NCBI RefSeq assembly: GCF_036311985.1
Contig: NZ_JAZDCJ010000021.1
Direction: 5' to 3' (one strand)
Source of the DNA: JAZDCJ01 sp036311985
GTDB taxonomy: Bacteria > Actinomycetota > Actinomycetes > Actinomycetales > Micrococcaceae
DNA length: 64,000 bases
Part shown: positions 30,401 to 38,903 of the stretch, one piece after another
Layout of the letters: each line of letters starts with the position of its first letter
Position numbering within the stretch: the first letter of the stretch is position 1
The notes under the pieces: generated by a model
The model's database searches: none
What the model saw: the letters and a program-made list of their open reading frames with translations, nothing else
What the model was told of the DNA's origin: nothing
Program-made: the position numbers and the translations under genes

Positions 30401-31438
30401 TCAGGCCCGCATTCCCGCGCCGTCCCGCGAGTCGAGGAGGTCCAGGAGCGCTGCCGCGGCGGCCTCGTCGAGGACCAGGTCCGTCACGAGGCCCATCTCC
30501 AGTGCGGCCGCCAGGGCGGGGACCTTCGACCGCCCGGCAACGGCGCAGACCCGGCGCGGGACGCGGCGCAGGACCTCGAGCGAGGGACCCGTGGAGCGCC
30601 GGTTCAGCCCCACCGCATCCGTCGATCCGTCGGAGGTGAAGAACGTCGTGGCCACGTCGCCGACGACGCCGCGGTCCCGGATCTCCGCCAGGTCCTCCGC
30701 CGTCAGGTATCCGCCCCGGTAGACGTGGCTGGGGACGTCCGCGTCCACGGTGCCCAGGCCGAAGACGACGAGCCCCATGTGTCCCTGCAGGTCAAGGACG
30801 CGGCGGACCGAGCGTTCACGCCACATCATGTCCCGCGTGCGCGCGTCGTCGAAGAACGTCGGCACGGGAAACTGCTCGATGCGCGCTCCGAAGGCCGCGC
30901 CGAAGCGCTGCAGGATGTCGGAGGCGTAGGCGATCCCGGAGGACTGCACATTCCCCGAGCCATTGAGCTGGACGACGACGGTGCCGCGCGTCGGGAGCGG
31001 CTTGAGGTGGCGGCTGATCGCGCTGACCGTCGCGCCCCAGGCGACGCCGACGATCATGTCGGAGCCGACGAGGTTCGCCAGCACCTCGGAGGCCTGCACG
31101 GCGACGCGTTCGAGCACCTGTGCCTCGCCCAGTTCCCGGTCCGTGGGGACCGCGTGGACGGAGATCCCGTAGCGGTCCGCGATGCGGCCTTCCAGCTCGG
31201 GTACCGGTGACCCCGTCTTGTTGATCACGAAGCTCACGACGCCGGTCTGGCGGGCGCGCGCGATCAGGCGCGAGACCGTGGACCGGGAGACCCGCAGCTC
31301 GCGGGCGATCGCGTCCATGGTGAGGTCCTGCAGGTAGTACAACTGCGCCGAGCGCAGCACCTGCGCGTCCCGTACCGGGTCGGCGTCCTCTGGGCGGCCC
31401 TGGTGGATCCGCTCATTTCCGAGCCGTTTCACGGCCAT
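30401..31438 (-). CDS. SorC/DeoR-type sugar-binding transcriptional regulator, probable glycerol-module regulator
   Basis: This 345-residue regulator has an N-terminal helix-turn-helix at about 39-62 (LTMDAIARELRVSRSTVSRLI) and a SorC-type sugar-phosphate-binding domain (about 75-335) with GVAWGATVSAI and the FGLGTVD segment. Family members are released from or bound to DNA by phosphorylated sugars. Its divergent position from glpD-glpK points to glycerol 3-phosphate or dihydroxyacetone phosphate as effector, but that is inference. The start at 31438 follows AGGAGG on the minus strand. The shared 150-base gap contains a palindrome suited to its dimer. Confidence 0.88.
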   Translation of the reverse strand: MAVKRLGNERIHQGRPEDADPVRDAQVLRSAQLYYLQDLTMDAIARELRVSRSTVSRLIARARQTGVVSFVINKTGSPVPELEGRIADRYGISVHAVPTDRELGEAQVLERVAVQASEVLANLVGSDMIVGVAWGATVSAISRHLKPLPTRGTVVVQLNGSGNVQSSGIAYASDILQRFGAAFGARIEQFPVPTFFDDARTRDMMWRERSVRRVLDLQGHMGLVVFGLGTVDADVPSHVYRGGYLTAEDLAEIRDRGVVGDVATTFFTSDGSTDAVGLNRRSTGPSLEVLRRVPRRVCAVAGRSKVPALAAALEMGLVTDLVLDEAAAAALLDLLDSRDGAGMRA

Positions 31439-31473
31439 CCGATCCCCTCCTCCCGTGCTCCGCCCGCGAATTC

Positions 31474-31487
31474 TGCACGTTTGTGCA
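31474..31487. promoter_or_regulatory. Candidate operator in the regulator-glpD gap
   Basis: The perfect inverted repeat TGCAC-GTTT-GTGCA lies in the shared divergent gap, seven bases before the glpD -35. It also overlaps a possible minus-strand -10 (CAGAAT, 31470-31475) of the regulator gene. It could serve autoregulation and control of glpD. A weaker relative, TGCAC followed by CGTGAA, lies before glpK at 33484-33499. Confidence 0.5.
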
Positions 31488-31493
31488 CAGGCG

Positions 31494-31549
31494 TTGACGC
31501 AACATCCCAGCGCCTTCAAGACTACTGGTACGGGCCGTCTTTCGGCCCG
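31494..31549 (+). promoter_or_regulatory. glpD promoter and leader hairpin
   Basis: TTGACG (31494-31499) and AAGACT (31518-31523) are 18 bases apart and predict a start near 31530. Right after it comes a 7-bp hairpin CGGGCCG/CGGCCCG (31531-31537 with 31543-31549) with a TCTTT loop, at the very 5' end of the message. Such a hairpin could stabilise the mRNA. Confidence 0.4.
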
Positions 31550-31588
31550 CCGAAGCCAGCTACCGACTCCCGCCCGTGAGGATTCCCC

Positions 31589-33340
31589 GTGCCCCAGAGC
31601 CTTCCACCCCGCGCCCACGTCCAGGCCTTCAAGGACCGGCCCCGCGCCGAGGTCCTCGTCGTCGGAGGAGGTATCAACGGCGTCGCCACGTTCCGCGACC
31701 TCGCCTTGCAGGGAGTCGACGTCGCCCTCGTGGAACGAGGCGACTACTGCCAAGGGGCCTCGGGGGCGTCGTCGCACATGATCCACGGCGGCATCAGGTA
31801 CCTCGAGAACGGCGAGTTCCGGCTCGTCAAGGAGTCGGTGGCCGAGCGCAACGGGCTCCTCGCCATCGCACCGCACCACGTCAAGCCCCTGCGGACCACG
31901 ATCCCCGTGTTCTCGACGTTCTCGGGCATCCTGGGGGCGCCCCTGCGCTTCCTGCGGCACCGTAACGGGCGCCCCACCGAACGCGGCGCCGTGTTGATCA
32001 AGGCCGGGCTCGTGATGTACGACTGCTTCGCGGGGCTCCGCGCCGGCCGCAGGACGCCCTGGCACTCCTTCCACGGGCGCCGGAAGTCGCTCGCGGCGCT
32101 GCCTCGGCTCCGTCCGGACGTGAAGTACACCGCCACTTACTTCGACGCCTCCGTGCACAACCCGGAACGGCTCACGCTCGACGTGCTGCAGTCCGGGCTC
32201 GAGGCCCATCCGGCGGCACGGGCCTCCAACTACCTCGGCCTCGTGCGCCACGACGCCGACGGCGCGGTGCTGCGCGACGAGCTGACGGGCGAGGAGTTCC
32301 GGTTCCAGGCCGACGTCGTCGTGAACGCGACGGGAGCGTGGGCCGATCTCACCAACGACTCGGTCGGCCGGCCGTCGGCGTTCATGGGCGGAACCAAGGG
32401 GAGCCACATCGTCCTGGACCATCCGGAGCTCCTGCGGGCCACGGGCGGGCGGGAGATCTTCTTCGAGCACCGGGACGGGCGGATCGTGCTGATCTACCCG
32501 ATCGGCGACCGGGTGCTCGTCGGCACCACGGACATCGAGGCGGACATGACCGAGGACCCCGTCTGCACCGACGACGAGACCAGGTACTTCTTCGAGCTGA
32601 TCCGCCACGTGTTCCCGGACATCGCCGTCGGCCGCGACGACATCGTCTACACCTTCTCCGGCGTCCGGCCGCTGCCCCGGCACGCCGACACGCAGCCGGG
32701 CTTCGTGTCCCGGGATTACCGGATCGAGCGCACGCTCCTGGCGGGCGGGACCCCGATGCTCACCCTCGTCGGGGGGAAGTGGACGACGTTCCGGGCCCTG
32801 GCCGAGCACCTGGCCCGCGACGTCCTGGCCGAGAGCGGACGGACGCGGACGGTCCAGACCCAGGACCTCGCGATCGGCGGAGGCCGCGACTACCCCCTCG
32901 ATCCGGCCGCGCTCGAGGACTGGTTCACCCGGCGGGTCGGCCGTGCGGACCGGCGGCGGCTCGAAGTCCTGTTGGAACGCTACGGAACGGGGGCCGACCG
33001 CGTCCTCGAGCACTGCGGAGCGGGGGACCGTCCGCTCCGTGCCTGCGACGAGCTCACAGTGGGGGAGCTGGGGTACCTGGCCCGGCACGAGCAGGCGGCA
33101 CGGCTCGTCGACGTCTTCATCCGGCGTACGTCGCTCGCCTTCCGCGGCCTCGTCACGAACGCCCTGCTCGAGGAAGCGGCCACCGTCCTGGCGCGGCACC
33201 ACGGGTGGGACGAGGCGGAGACCGCCGCGGAGGTCGAGCACGCCCGGGACGTCCTGCGGCGACGCCACGGCGTCCGGCTCTCCGACGAGGCGACACCGGC
33301 CCGGGCCACGGCTTCGGGACGCGACCCGCTGCCTGCCTAG
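31589..33340 (+). CDS. glpD: Glycerol-3-phosphate dehydrogenase, FAD-dependent
   Basis: It oxidises sn-glycerol 3-phosphate to dihydroxyacetone phosphate and feeds electrons to quinone at the membrane. The 583 residues have an N-terminal FAD Rossmann motif GGGINGV (26-32) and the DAO domain with SSHMIHGGIRYLE. A C-terminal GlpD-specific helical domain starts at about 430, before the end DEATPARATASGRDPLPA. GTG 31589 has GTGAGGA about ten bases upstream. It lies head-to-head with the SorC regulator and upstream of glpK. No glycerol facilitator gene (glpF) is present. Confidence 0.95.
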   Translation: MPQSLPPRAHVQAFKDRPRAEVLVVGGGINGVATFRDLALQGVDVALVERGDYCQGASGASSHMIHGGIRYLENGEFRLVKESVAERNGLLAIAPHHVKPLRTTIPVFSTFSGILGAPLRFLRHRNGRPTERGAVLIKAGLVMYDCFAGLRAGRRTPWHSFHGRRKSLAALPRLRPDVKYTATYFDASVHNPERLTLDVLQSGLEAHPAARASNYLGLVRHDADGAVLRDELTGEEFRFQADVVVNATGAWADLTNDSVGRPSAFMGGTKGSHIVLDHPELLRATGGREIFFEHRDGRIVLIYPIGDRVLVGTTDIEADMTEDPVCTDDETRYFFELIRHVFPDIAVGRDDIVYTFSGVRPLPRHADTQPGFVSRDYRIERTLLAGGTPMLTLVGGKWTTFRALAEHLARDVLAESGRTRTVQTQDLAIGGGRDYPLDPAALEDWFTRRVGRADRRRLEVLLERYGTGADRVLEHCGAGDRPLRACDELTVGELGYLARHEQAARLVDVFIRRTSLAFRGLVTNALLEEAATVLARHHGWDEAETAAEVEHARDVLRRRHGVRLSDEATPARATASGRDPLPA

Positions 33341-33515
33341 CCCGCGCCGGGAACCGGTGCCCGGCCCCGCGCCAGGCGACCGGCCCGGCCGGCCACCCCG
33401 CCCCTTCGTGGCCGGGATAGCCTTGAGTCCCCGGCCTTCGTCCGCCCGACAGCGTCCTGGTCGCGGCCCGCCCGTTCCCTGCCTGCACATCGACGTGAAA
33501 CACGAGGTGAAACAC

Positions 33516-35033
33516 ATGAGTGAGAAGTACGTGATCGCTCTCGATCAAGGAACCACCAGCACGCGCGCCATCGTCTTCGACCACGAAGGCCGGATCACCT
33601 CCACCGGGCAGCTCGAGCACGAGCAGGTCTTTCCCCAGGCCGGGTGGGTGGAACACGATCCCCTTCAGATCTGGCGGAACACGCGCGAGGTCGTCGGGAG
33701 CGCCCTGTCCAAGGCGAACCTGACGCGCCACGACATCGCCGCGGTCGGCATCACCAACCAACGCGAGACGACGGTCGTGTGGAACAAGTCGACGGGCCGG
33801 CCCGTCTACAACGCCATCGTCTGGCAGGACACCAGGACGCAGCCCATCGTCGACGAGCTCGCTGCCGACGGCGGCATCGACCGCTACGAACCCCGGGTCG
33901 GGCTCCCGCTGGCCACCTATTTCTCGGGAACCAAGATCAAGTGGATCCTGGACAACGTCGAGGGAGCGCGGGAGCAGGCGGAGCGGGGCGAGCTGCTCTT
34001 CGGCAACACCGATGCGTGGTTGACCTGGAACCTGACCGGGGGTCCCGACGGCGGCGTGCACGTGACCGACGTGACGAACGCGTCCCGCACGCTGTTCATG
34101 GACCTGGAGACGCTCGACTGGGACGAGTCGATCCTGGCCGACTTCGGCGTTCCCCGCTCCATGATGCCGGCGATCAGGTCCTCCTCCGAGGTGTACGGAG
34201 AGGTCCACGGCTCCCAGCTCCTGCGGGAGGTCCCCGTCGCGGGCATCCTGGGGGACCAGCAGGCCGCGACCTTCGGACAGGCCGCCTTCGGGCGGGGAGC
34301 CGCCAAGAACACCTACGGCACCGGATGCTTCCTCATCTTCAACACGGGCGACGAGATCGTCCGCAGCGGGAACGGGCTGTTGAGCACCGTCGCCTACAAG
34401 CTCGGCGACGGGCGACCCGTCTACGCCCTCGAGGGCTCGATCGCGGTCACCGGCTCCCTGATCCAGTGGCTGCGCGACAACCTCGGCCTGGTCTCCTCGG
34501 CCGCCGAGGCCCAGGAGCTGGCCTCCTCCGTCGAGGACAACGGCGGCGTCTACATCGTCCCCGCGTTCTCCGGGCTGTTCGCGCCCTACTGGCGGCCCGA
34601 TGCCCGTGGGGCGATCGTCGGGCTCACCCGCTTCGCCAACAAGGGCCACATCGCGCGGGCGGCACTCGAGGCCACGGCCTTCCAGACCCGCGAGGTCCTC
34701 GACGCCGTCAACGCCGACACCGGGGTCCCGTTGACCGAGCTGAGGGTCGACGGCGGCATGGTCGCGAACGACGCGCTGATGCAGTTCCAGGCCGACCTGC
34801 TCGGAGTGCCCGTGGTCCGGCCGCGCGTCATCGAGACCACGGCCCTCGGCGCCGCCTACGCCGCGGGGCTCGCCGTCGGATTCTGGAAGGACCTGGGCGA
34901 GCTCGAGGGCTACTGGGCCGAGGACAAGAGGTGGGAACCCGTCATGGACCCGGCGGAGCGCGATCGACGCCTGCGGCTCTGGAAGAAGGCCGTGACCCGG
35001 ACCTTCGACTGGATCGACGACGACGTCGTCTGA
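33516..35033 (+). CDS. glpK: Glycerol kinase
   Basis: It phosphorylates glycerol to sn-glycerol 3-phosphate. The 505 residues have the FGGY-kinase phosphate loop DQGTTSTR (10-17), ITNQRETTVVW, GILGDQQAATFGQ, the GTGCFLIFNTG phosphate-2 loop and the C-terminal RVDGGMVAND signature. ATG 33516 is preceded by GAGGTG, which lies inside a direct repeat GTGAAACAC (33495-33503 and 33507-33515) running up to the start codon. A 175-base gap separates it from glpD and may hold a second promoter. Confidence 0.97.
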   Translation: MSEKYVIALDQGTTSTRAIVFDHEGRITSTGQLEHEQVFPQAGWVEHDPLQIWRNTREVVGSALSKANLTRHDIAAVGITNQRETTVVWNKSTGRPVYNAIVWQDTRTQPIVDELAADGGIDRYEPRVGLPLATYFSGTKIKWILDNVEGAREQAERGELLFGNTDAWLTWNLTGGPDGGVHVTDVTNASRTLFMDLETLDWDESILADFGVPRSMMPAIRSSSEVYGEVHGSQLLREVPVAGILGDQQAATFGQAAFGRGAAKNTYGTGCFLIFNTGDEIVRSGNGLLSTVAYKLGDGRPVYALEGSIAVTGSLIQWLRDNLGLVSSAAEAQELASSVEDNGGVYIVPAFSGLFAPYWRPDARGAIVGLTRFANKGHIARAALEATAFQTREVLDAVNADTGVPLTELRVDGGMVANDALMQFQADLLGVPVVRPRVIETTALGAAYAAGLAVGFWKDLGELEGYWAEDKRWEPVMDPAERDRRLRLWKKAVTRTFDWIDDDVV

Positions 35034-35112
35034 ACGGCGGCGGCCGGCCACGCCCCGCCGTCGCACCGCGGGCGGAGCGGGCGGCCGGGGCGTCCCCGCG
35101 GCCCCGCTGGGG

Positions 35113-35124
35113 TACCATGGAGCC
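35113..35124 (+). promoter_or_regulatory. -10 element of the leuS leader, leaderless type
   Basis: TACCAT (35113-35118) plus six bases leads to ATG 35125, the start of a 14-codon leader ORF. No clear -35 is visible. Confidence 0.5.
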
Positions 35125-35169
35125 ATGGAACGGACGTCCCTACGCCGCCTGCCGTACGAAGTGCGCTGA
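35125..35169 (+). CDS. Candidate leuS leader peptide (14 residues, two Leu codons)
   Basis: ATG 35125 opens MERTSLRRLPYEVR and stops at TGA 35167-35169. Leu6 uses the rare codon CTA and Leu9 uses CTG, just upstream of a long hairpin whose left arm begins at the last base of the CTG codon. A ribosome waiting for Leu-tRNA at either codon would cover that arm. Classical leader-peptide attenuators have been predicted before leuS in some Streptomyces, so the arrangement has precedent. No homologue of this peptide is known to me. Confidence 0.5.
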   Translation: MERTSLRRLPYEVR

Positions 35170-35215
35170 CAGCACCGCACCCCGTACGGCAACCCCTTGC
35201 ATGCAAGGGGTTTTT
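35151..35215 (+). promoter_or_regulatory. Attenuator-like tandem hairpins upstream of leuS
   Basis: The first hairpin pairs GCCGTACG (35151-35158) with CGTACGGC (35183-35190), plus an inner GTGCG/CGCAC (35161-35165 with 35176-35180). Directly after it, AACCCCTTG (35191-35199) and CAAGGGGTT (35204-35212) with a CATG loop run into TTTTTGTTT, the only classical U-tailed terminator in the window. It lies between the leader promoter and leuS, so it can act as attenuator, or simply end glpK transcripts. I could not find the antiterminator pairing. Confidence 0.6.
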
Positions 35216-35281
35216 GTTTGCCCCGAGGGGCACACGGCGGGCACGGCCCGCGAGGCACCGACTGAACGAGGAAGACCACCA

Positions 35282-37792
35282 GTGAGCAGCGAGAACAGCA
35301 CCACCATCCGGAACTCGGCGGACGAAGGCCGGAGCTACGACTTCGCCTCCATCGAGGCCACCTGGGCCCCGGTCTGGGAGCAGCTCAACGTCTTCGCGCC
35401 GGTCGACGACGGCACGCGGGAGCGACGCTACGTCCTGGACATGTTCCCCTACCCCTCGGGCGACCTGCACATGGGCCACGCCGAGGCCTTTGCCATGGGC
35501 GACGTCGTCGCCCGCTACTGGCGCCAGCGCGGCTACGACGTCCTGCACCCGATCGGCTGGGATTCCTTCGGCCTGCCCGCGGAGAATGCCGCGATCAAGC
35601 ACGACGCCCATCCCGCCGAGTGGACGTACGCCAACATCGAGACCCAGGCCGCCTCGTTCAAGCGCTATGCGATCAGCGCCGACTGGTCCCGCCGGCTGCA
35701 CACCTCGGACCCCGAGTACTACCGGTGGACCCAGTGGCTCTTCAAGCGCTTCCACGAGAAGGGCCTGGCCTACCGCAAGAACCACCCCGTCAACTGGTGC
35801 CCGAAGGACCAGACCGTCCTGGCCAACGAGCAGGTCGTCAACGGCGCCTGCGAACGCTGCGGAACCCCCGTGACCAAGAAGGCCCTGAACCAGTGGTACT
35901 TCAAGATCACCGACTACGCGGACCGCCTGCTGGAGGACATGGAGCAGCTCGCCGGCCACTGGCCGGAGCGCGTGCTCGCCATGCAGCGCAACTGGATCGG
36001 CCGCTCCGAGGGAGCGCACGTCGAGTTCGCGATCGAGGCCGCCGACGGCGCCGCGGAGCGCACGGTCACCGTCTTCACGACCCGGCCGGACACCCTGTAC
36101 GGAGCCACGTTCTTCGTCGTGGCCGCGGACGCCGAACTGGCGGGGGAGATCGTCGCGCCGGAGCACCGCGCGGAGCTCGAGGCCTACCAGGAGCAGGTCA
36201 AGGCCCTGAGCGAGATCGAACGGCAGTCCACCGAGCGCGAGAAGACCGGCGTGTTCCTCGGCCGCTACGCCGTGAACCCGCTCAACGGCGAGAAGCTGCC
36301 CGTATGGGCCGCGGACTACGTGCTCGCCGACTACGGCACGGGGGCCATCATGGCCGTGCCCGCACACGACCAGCGCGACCTCGACTTCGCCCGCGCCTTC
36401 GACCTGCCCGTGCGGCTCGTCGTCGACACGGGCGAGGAGGACCCGGCCGTTTCGGGCACCGCGACGGGCGGCGACGGCACGCTCGTCAACTCGGGTCCGC
36501 TCGACGGCCTCGGCAAGGCGGAGGCCATCGCCCGGGCCATCGAGATCGTGGAATCCGCCGGAACCGGCCGCCACACGGTCAACTACCGGCTGCGCGACTG
36601 GCTCCTGTCCCGCCAGCGCTTCTGGGGCACCCCGATCCCGATCGTGCACTGCCCGGACTGCGGCGAGGTGCCCGTCCCGGACGAGCAGCTGCCCGTGACC
36701 CTGCCCTCCGACCTGCGCGGCGAGGCCCTCGCGCCGAAGGGGACGTCCCCGCTCGCGGCGGCGACCGAGTGGGTGAACACCGAGTGTCCGCGGTGCGGCG
36801 GGGCCGCGCAGCGCGACACCGACACCATGGACACGTTCGTCGACTCGTCCTGGTACTTCCTGCGCTTCGCCTCGCCCGACTACACGGAGGGCCCGTTCGA
36901 CCTCGAGGCGGCCAAGGACTGGCTGCCCGTCGGCCAATACGTCGGCGGCGTCGAGCACGCCATCCTGCACCTGCTCTACTCGAGGTTCTTCACCAAGGTC
37001 CTGTTCGACCTCGGCCTGGTCGGCTTCACCGAGCCCTTCTCGGCCCTGCTGAACCAGGGCCAGGTGCTCAACGGCGGCAAGGCCATGAGCAAGTCGCTCG
37101 GGAACGGCGTGGACCTGGGCGAGCAGTTGGACCTCTTCGGCGTCGATGCCATCCGGCTGACGATGATCTTCGCCTCGCCGCCCGAGGACGACGTGGACTG
37201 GGCCGACGTGTCCCCGTCGGGCTCCGCGAAGTTCCTGGCCCGTGCCTGGCGCCTGGCCGGCGACGTCTCGAGCCCGGCCGGAACGCCGGCCGCGGGCGGT
37301 GACGCCGCATTGCGCCGCGCCACCCACCGCACGCTGCACGAGGCGGCCGAGCTGCTCGATTCGGGCAAGTTCAACGTCGTCGTCGCGAAGACCATGGAGC
37401 TCGTCAACGCGACCCGCAAGGCCATCGACGCCGGCCCCGGCGCGGCCGACCCGGCGGTGCGCGAGGCCGTCGAGGCCGTCTCGATCCTGCTCAGCCTGTT
37501 CGCCCCGTACACCGCGGAGGACATGTGGGCCCGGCTCGGCCACGAGCCCTCCGTCGCCAACGCCGGCTGGCCGGAGGTCGATCCGGCGCTGCTCGTGCAG
37601 GAGACGGTCGTCGCCGTCGTCCAGGTCCAGGGCAAGGTCCGCGACCGTCTCGAGGTCTCCCCGGGCATCGCGGAGGACGAGCTGCGCGAGCTGGCCCTGG
37701 CCTCTCCGGCCGTCCAACGCGTCCTCGACGGCCGCGGCCTGCGCACGGTGATCGTCCGCGCACCCAAGCTCGTCAACATCGTCCCGGCCTGA
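35282..37792 (+). CDS. leuS: Leucine-tRNA ligase
   Basis: This class Ia synthetase charges tRNA-Leu. The 836 residues from GTG 35282 (site GAGGAAG upstream) contain the HIGH-type HMGH at 63-66 and a zinc-type C-x-x-C in NGACERCGTPV. The CP1 editing domain includes TTRPDTLYGATF, and DTFVDSSWYFLRF follows. The KMSKS-type AMSKS (about 601-605) and a C-terminal anticodon-binding domain complete it. The reading frame stays open far upstream, but only this start matches family length. It is probably controlled by the leader and hairpins before it. Confidence 0.97.
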   Translation: MSSENSTTIRNSADEGRSYDFASIEATWAPVWEQLNVFAPVDDGTRERRYVLDMFPYPSGDLHMGHAEAFAMGDVVARYWRQRGYDVLHPIGWDSFGLPAENAAIKHDAHPAEWTYANIETQAASFKRYAISADWSRRLHTSDPEYYRWTQWLFKRFHEKGLAYRKNHPVNWCPKDQTVLANEQVVNGACERCGTPVTKKALNQWYFKITDYADRLLEDMEQLAGHWPERVLAMQRNWIGRSEGAHVEFAIEAADGAAERTVTVFTTRPDTLYGATFFVVAADAELAGEIVAPEHRAELEAYQEQVKALSEIERQSTEREKTGVFLGRYAVNPLNGEKLPVWAADYVLADYGTGAIMAVPAHDQRDLDFARAFDLPVRLVVDTGEEDPAVSGTATGGDGTLVNSGPLDGLGKAEAIARAIEIVESAGTGRHTVNYRLRDWLLSRQRFWGTPIPIVHCPDCGEVPVPDEQLPVTLPSDLRGEALAPKGTSPLAAATEWVNTECPRCGGAAQRDTDTMDTFVDSSWYFLRFASPDYTEGPFDLEAAKDWLPVGQYVGGVEHAILHLLYSRFFTKVLFDLGLVGFTEPFSALLNQGQVLNGGKAMSKSLGNGVDLGEQLDLFGVDAIRLTMIFASPPEDDVDWADVSPSGSAKFLARAWRLAGDVSSPAGTPAAGGDAALRRATHRTLHEAAELLDSGKFNVVVAKTMELVNATRKAIDAGPGAADPAVREAVEAVSILLSLFAPYTAEDMWARLGHEPSVANAGWPEVDPALLVQETVVAVVQVQGKVRDRLEVSPGIAEDELRELALASPAVQRVLDGRGLRTVIVRAPKLVNIVPA

Positions 37793-37830
37793 CCCGGCAC
37801 GGGCCGCTACCGTCCGCGGATCCCACAAGG

Positions 37831-37842
37831 CAGACTGGAGCC
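37831..37842 (+). promoter_or_regulatory. -10 element of degV, leaderless type
   Basis: CAGACT (37831-37836) followed by GGAGCC and ATG 37843, six bases. Confidence 0.45.
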
Positions 37843-38901
37843 ATGGACAGCAACGGCGATTCCGAGCGTCCGGTCCGGCGCACCCCCTCCGCGGGGTGGC
37901 TGGACCGGCTGCGCGGCCGTCCGGTCGCGTCCGCGCGCCCGCGGCGGGAACCCCCGGCGCACGTCGCCGTGGTGACGGACAGCGCCGCCGCGGTCCCGCC
38001 CGAGTGGGCCGCGGCGCATGCGGACCGGCTGCGGGTCGTTCCCATGCCCGTGATGATCGACGGACAGATCTACACGGAGGGACTCGACGACGTCGAGACC
38101 GAACTCGCGCTGGCCCTCGCCATGGGCAAGACCGTGCAGACCTCCCGTCCGGCCCCCGGGCTCTTCGCGCGCAGCTACCGGGAGCTCGCGGAGGCCGGCG
38201 CGACGCACATCGTCTCCATCCACATCTCCGGGCGGCTCTCCGGCACGGTCGACGCCGCGCGGCTGGCCGGCGCCGACGGCCCGGTTCCCGTCACGGTGAT
38301 CGACACGCAGACCGTCGCGCTGGCCCAGGGCTTCGCCGTCATGGACGCCGTCGCCGCCGCCGAGGCGGGCGCGGGGCCGGAAGAGGTCGCTGGCGCGGCC
38401 GCGCACGCGGCCGACCACCTGATCTGCTTCGCCGTGCCGAGCCTGGAACAACTGCGGCGGGGCGGGCGCATCACGACGGCAGCCTCGATGATCGGAACGC
38501 TCCTGGCCGTCAAGCCGATCCTGGGCATCGCGGACGGGCAGGTCGTCGTCAAGGACAAGGTCCGCACCCTGCCCAAGGCGCTCGCCCGGCTCGTCGACCT
38601 GGCCCGATCGGCGGCCGCGGACCGGCACGACGGCGCCCGCATGGCCGTCCAGTACTTCGGCAACCGGGCCCAGGCCCTGGAACTCGTCCACGAGCTCGCC
38701 GGCAGCGCCCACGGCGACGTGTGGTGCGTCTCCCTGCCCGCCGTCCTCGCGGCGCACACGGGTGCGGGCGTGTTGGCCGTCGCGGTGGACGCTCCGAGCC
38801 GTCCCCGCACTCCGGAACACACGGGCCCCTCGCCGGCGGTCCAAGGCGACGAGACCACGGGCAGCGGCCCCTCCGAGCCGTCCGACACCGACCGCTCGTA
38901 G
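37843..38901 (+). CDS. DegV family fatty-acid-binding protein
   Basis: DegV proteins bind a fatty acid between two domains and work as FakB-type partners of fatty acid kinase. The 352 residues begin with a basic tail (about 1-45). VAVVTDSAAAVPPE, PMPVMIDGQIY, the VQTSRPAPG loop, HISGRLSGTVDAARLA and the second-domain signature LLAVKPILGIADGQVVVKDKVRT follow. The low-complexity end (about 305-352) is Pro/Thr/Ser-rich. No FakA gene is in the window. degV before comEA-comEC is a usual actinobacterial order. Confidence 0.88.
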   Translation: MDSNGDSERPVRRTPSAGWLDRLRGRPVASARPRREPPAHVAVVTDSAAAVPPEWAAAHADRLRVVPMPVMIDGQIYTEGLDDVETELALALAMGKTVQTSRPAPGLFARSYRELAEAGATHIVSIHISGRLSGTVDAARLAGADGPVPVTVIDTQTVALAQGFAVMDAVAAAEAGAGPEEVAGAAAHAADHLICFAVPSLEQLRRGGRITTAASMIGTLLAVKPILGIADGQVVVKDKVRTLPKALARLVDLARSAAADRHDGARMAVQYFGNRAQALELVHELAGSAHGDVWCVSLPAVLAAHTGAGVLAVAVDAPSRPRTPEHTGPSPAVQGDETTGSGPSEPSDTDRS

Positions 38902-38903
38902 CA

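Noticed and set aside
33153..35279. Minus-strand open frame of about 700 codons opposite glpK
   Set aside because: Composition and lack of motifs show a shadow of glpK, which is itself complete.
35117..35281. An N-terminal extension of leuS from ATG 35117 (MEPWNGRPYAACRTK...)
   Set aside because: The frame is open, but it runs through the terminator hairpin and is not part of any LeuS family protein. GTG 35282 has a proper ribosome site.
35101..35281. A T-box riboswitch before leuS
   Set aside because: No T-box sequence, specifier loop or tRNA-acceptor bulge motif was found; the leader peptide and hairpins fit better.
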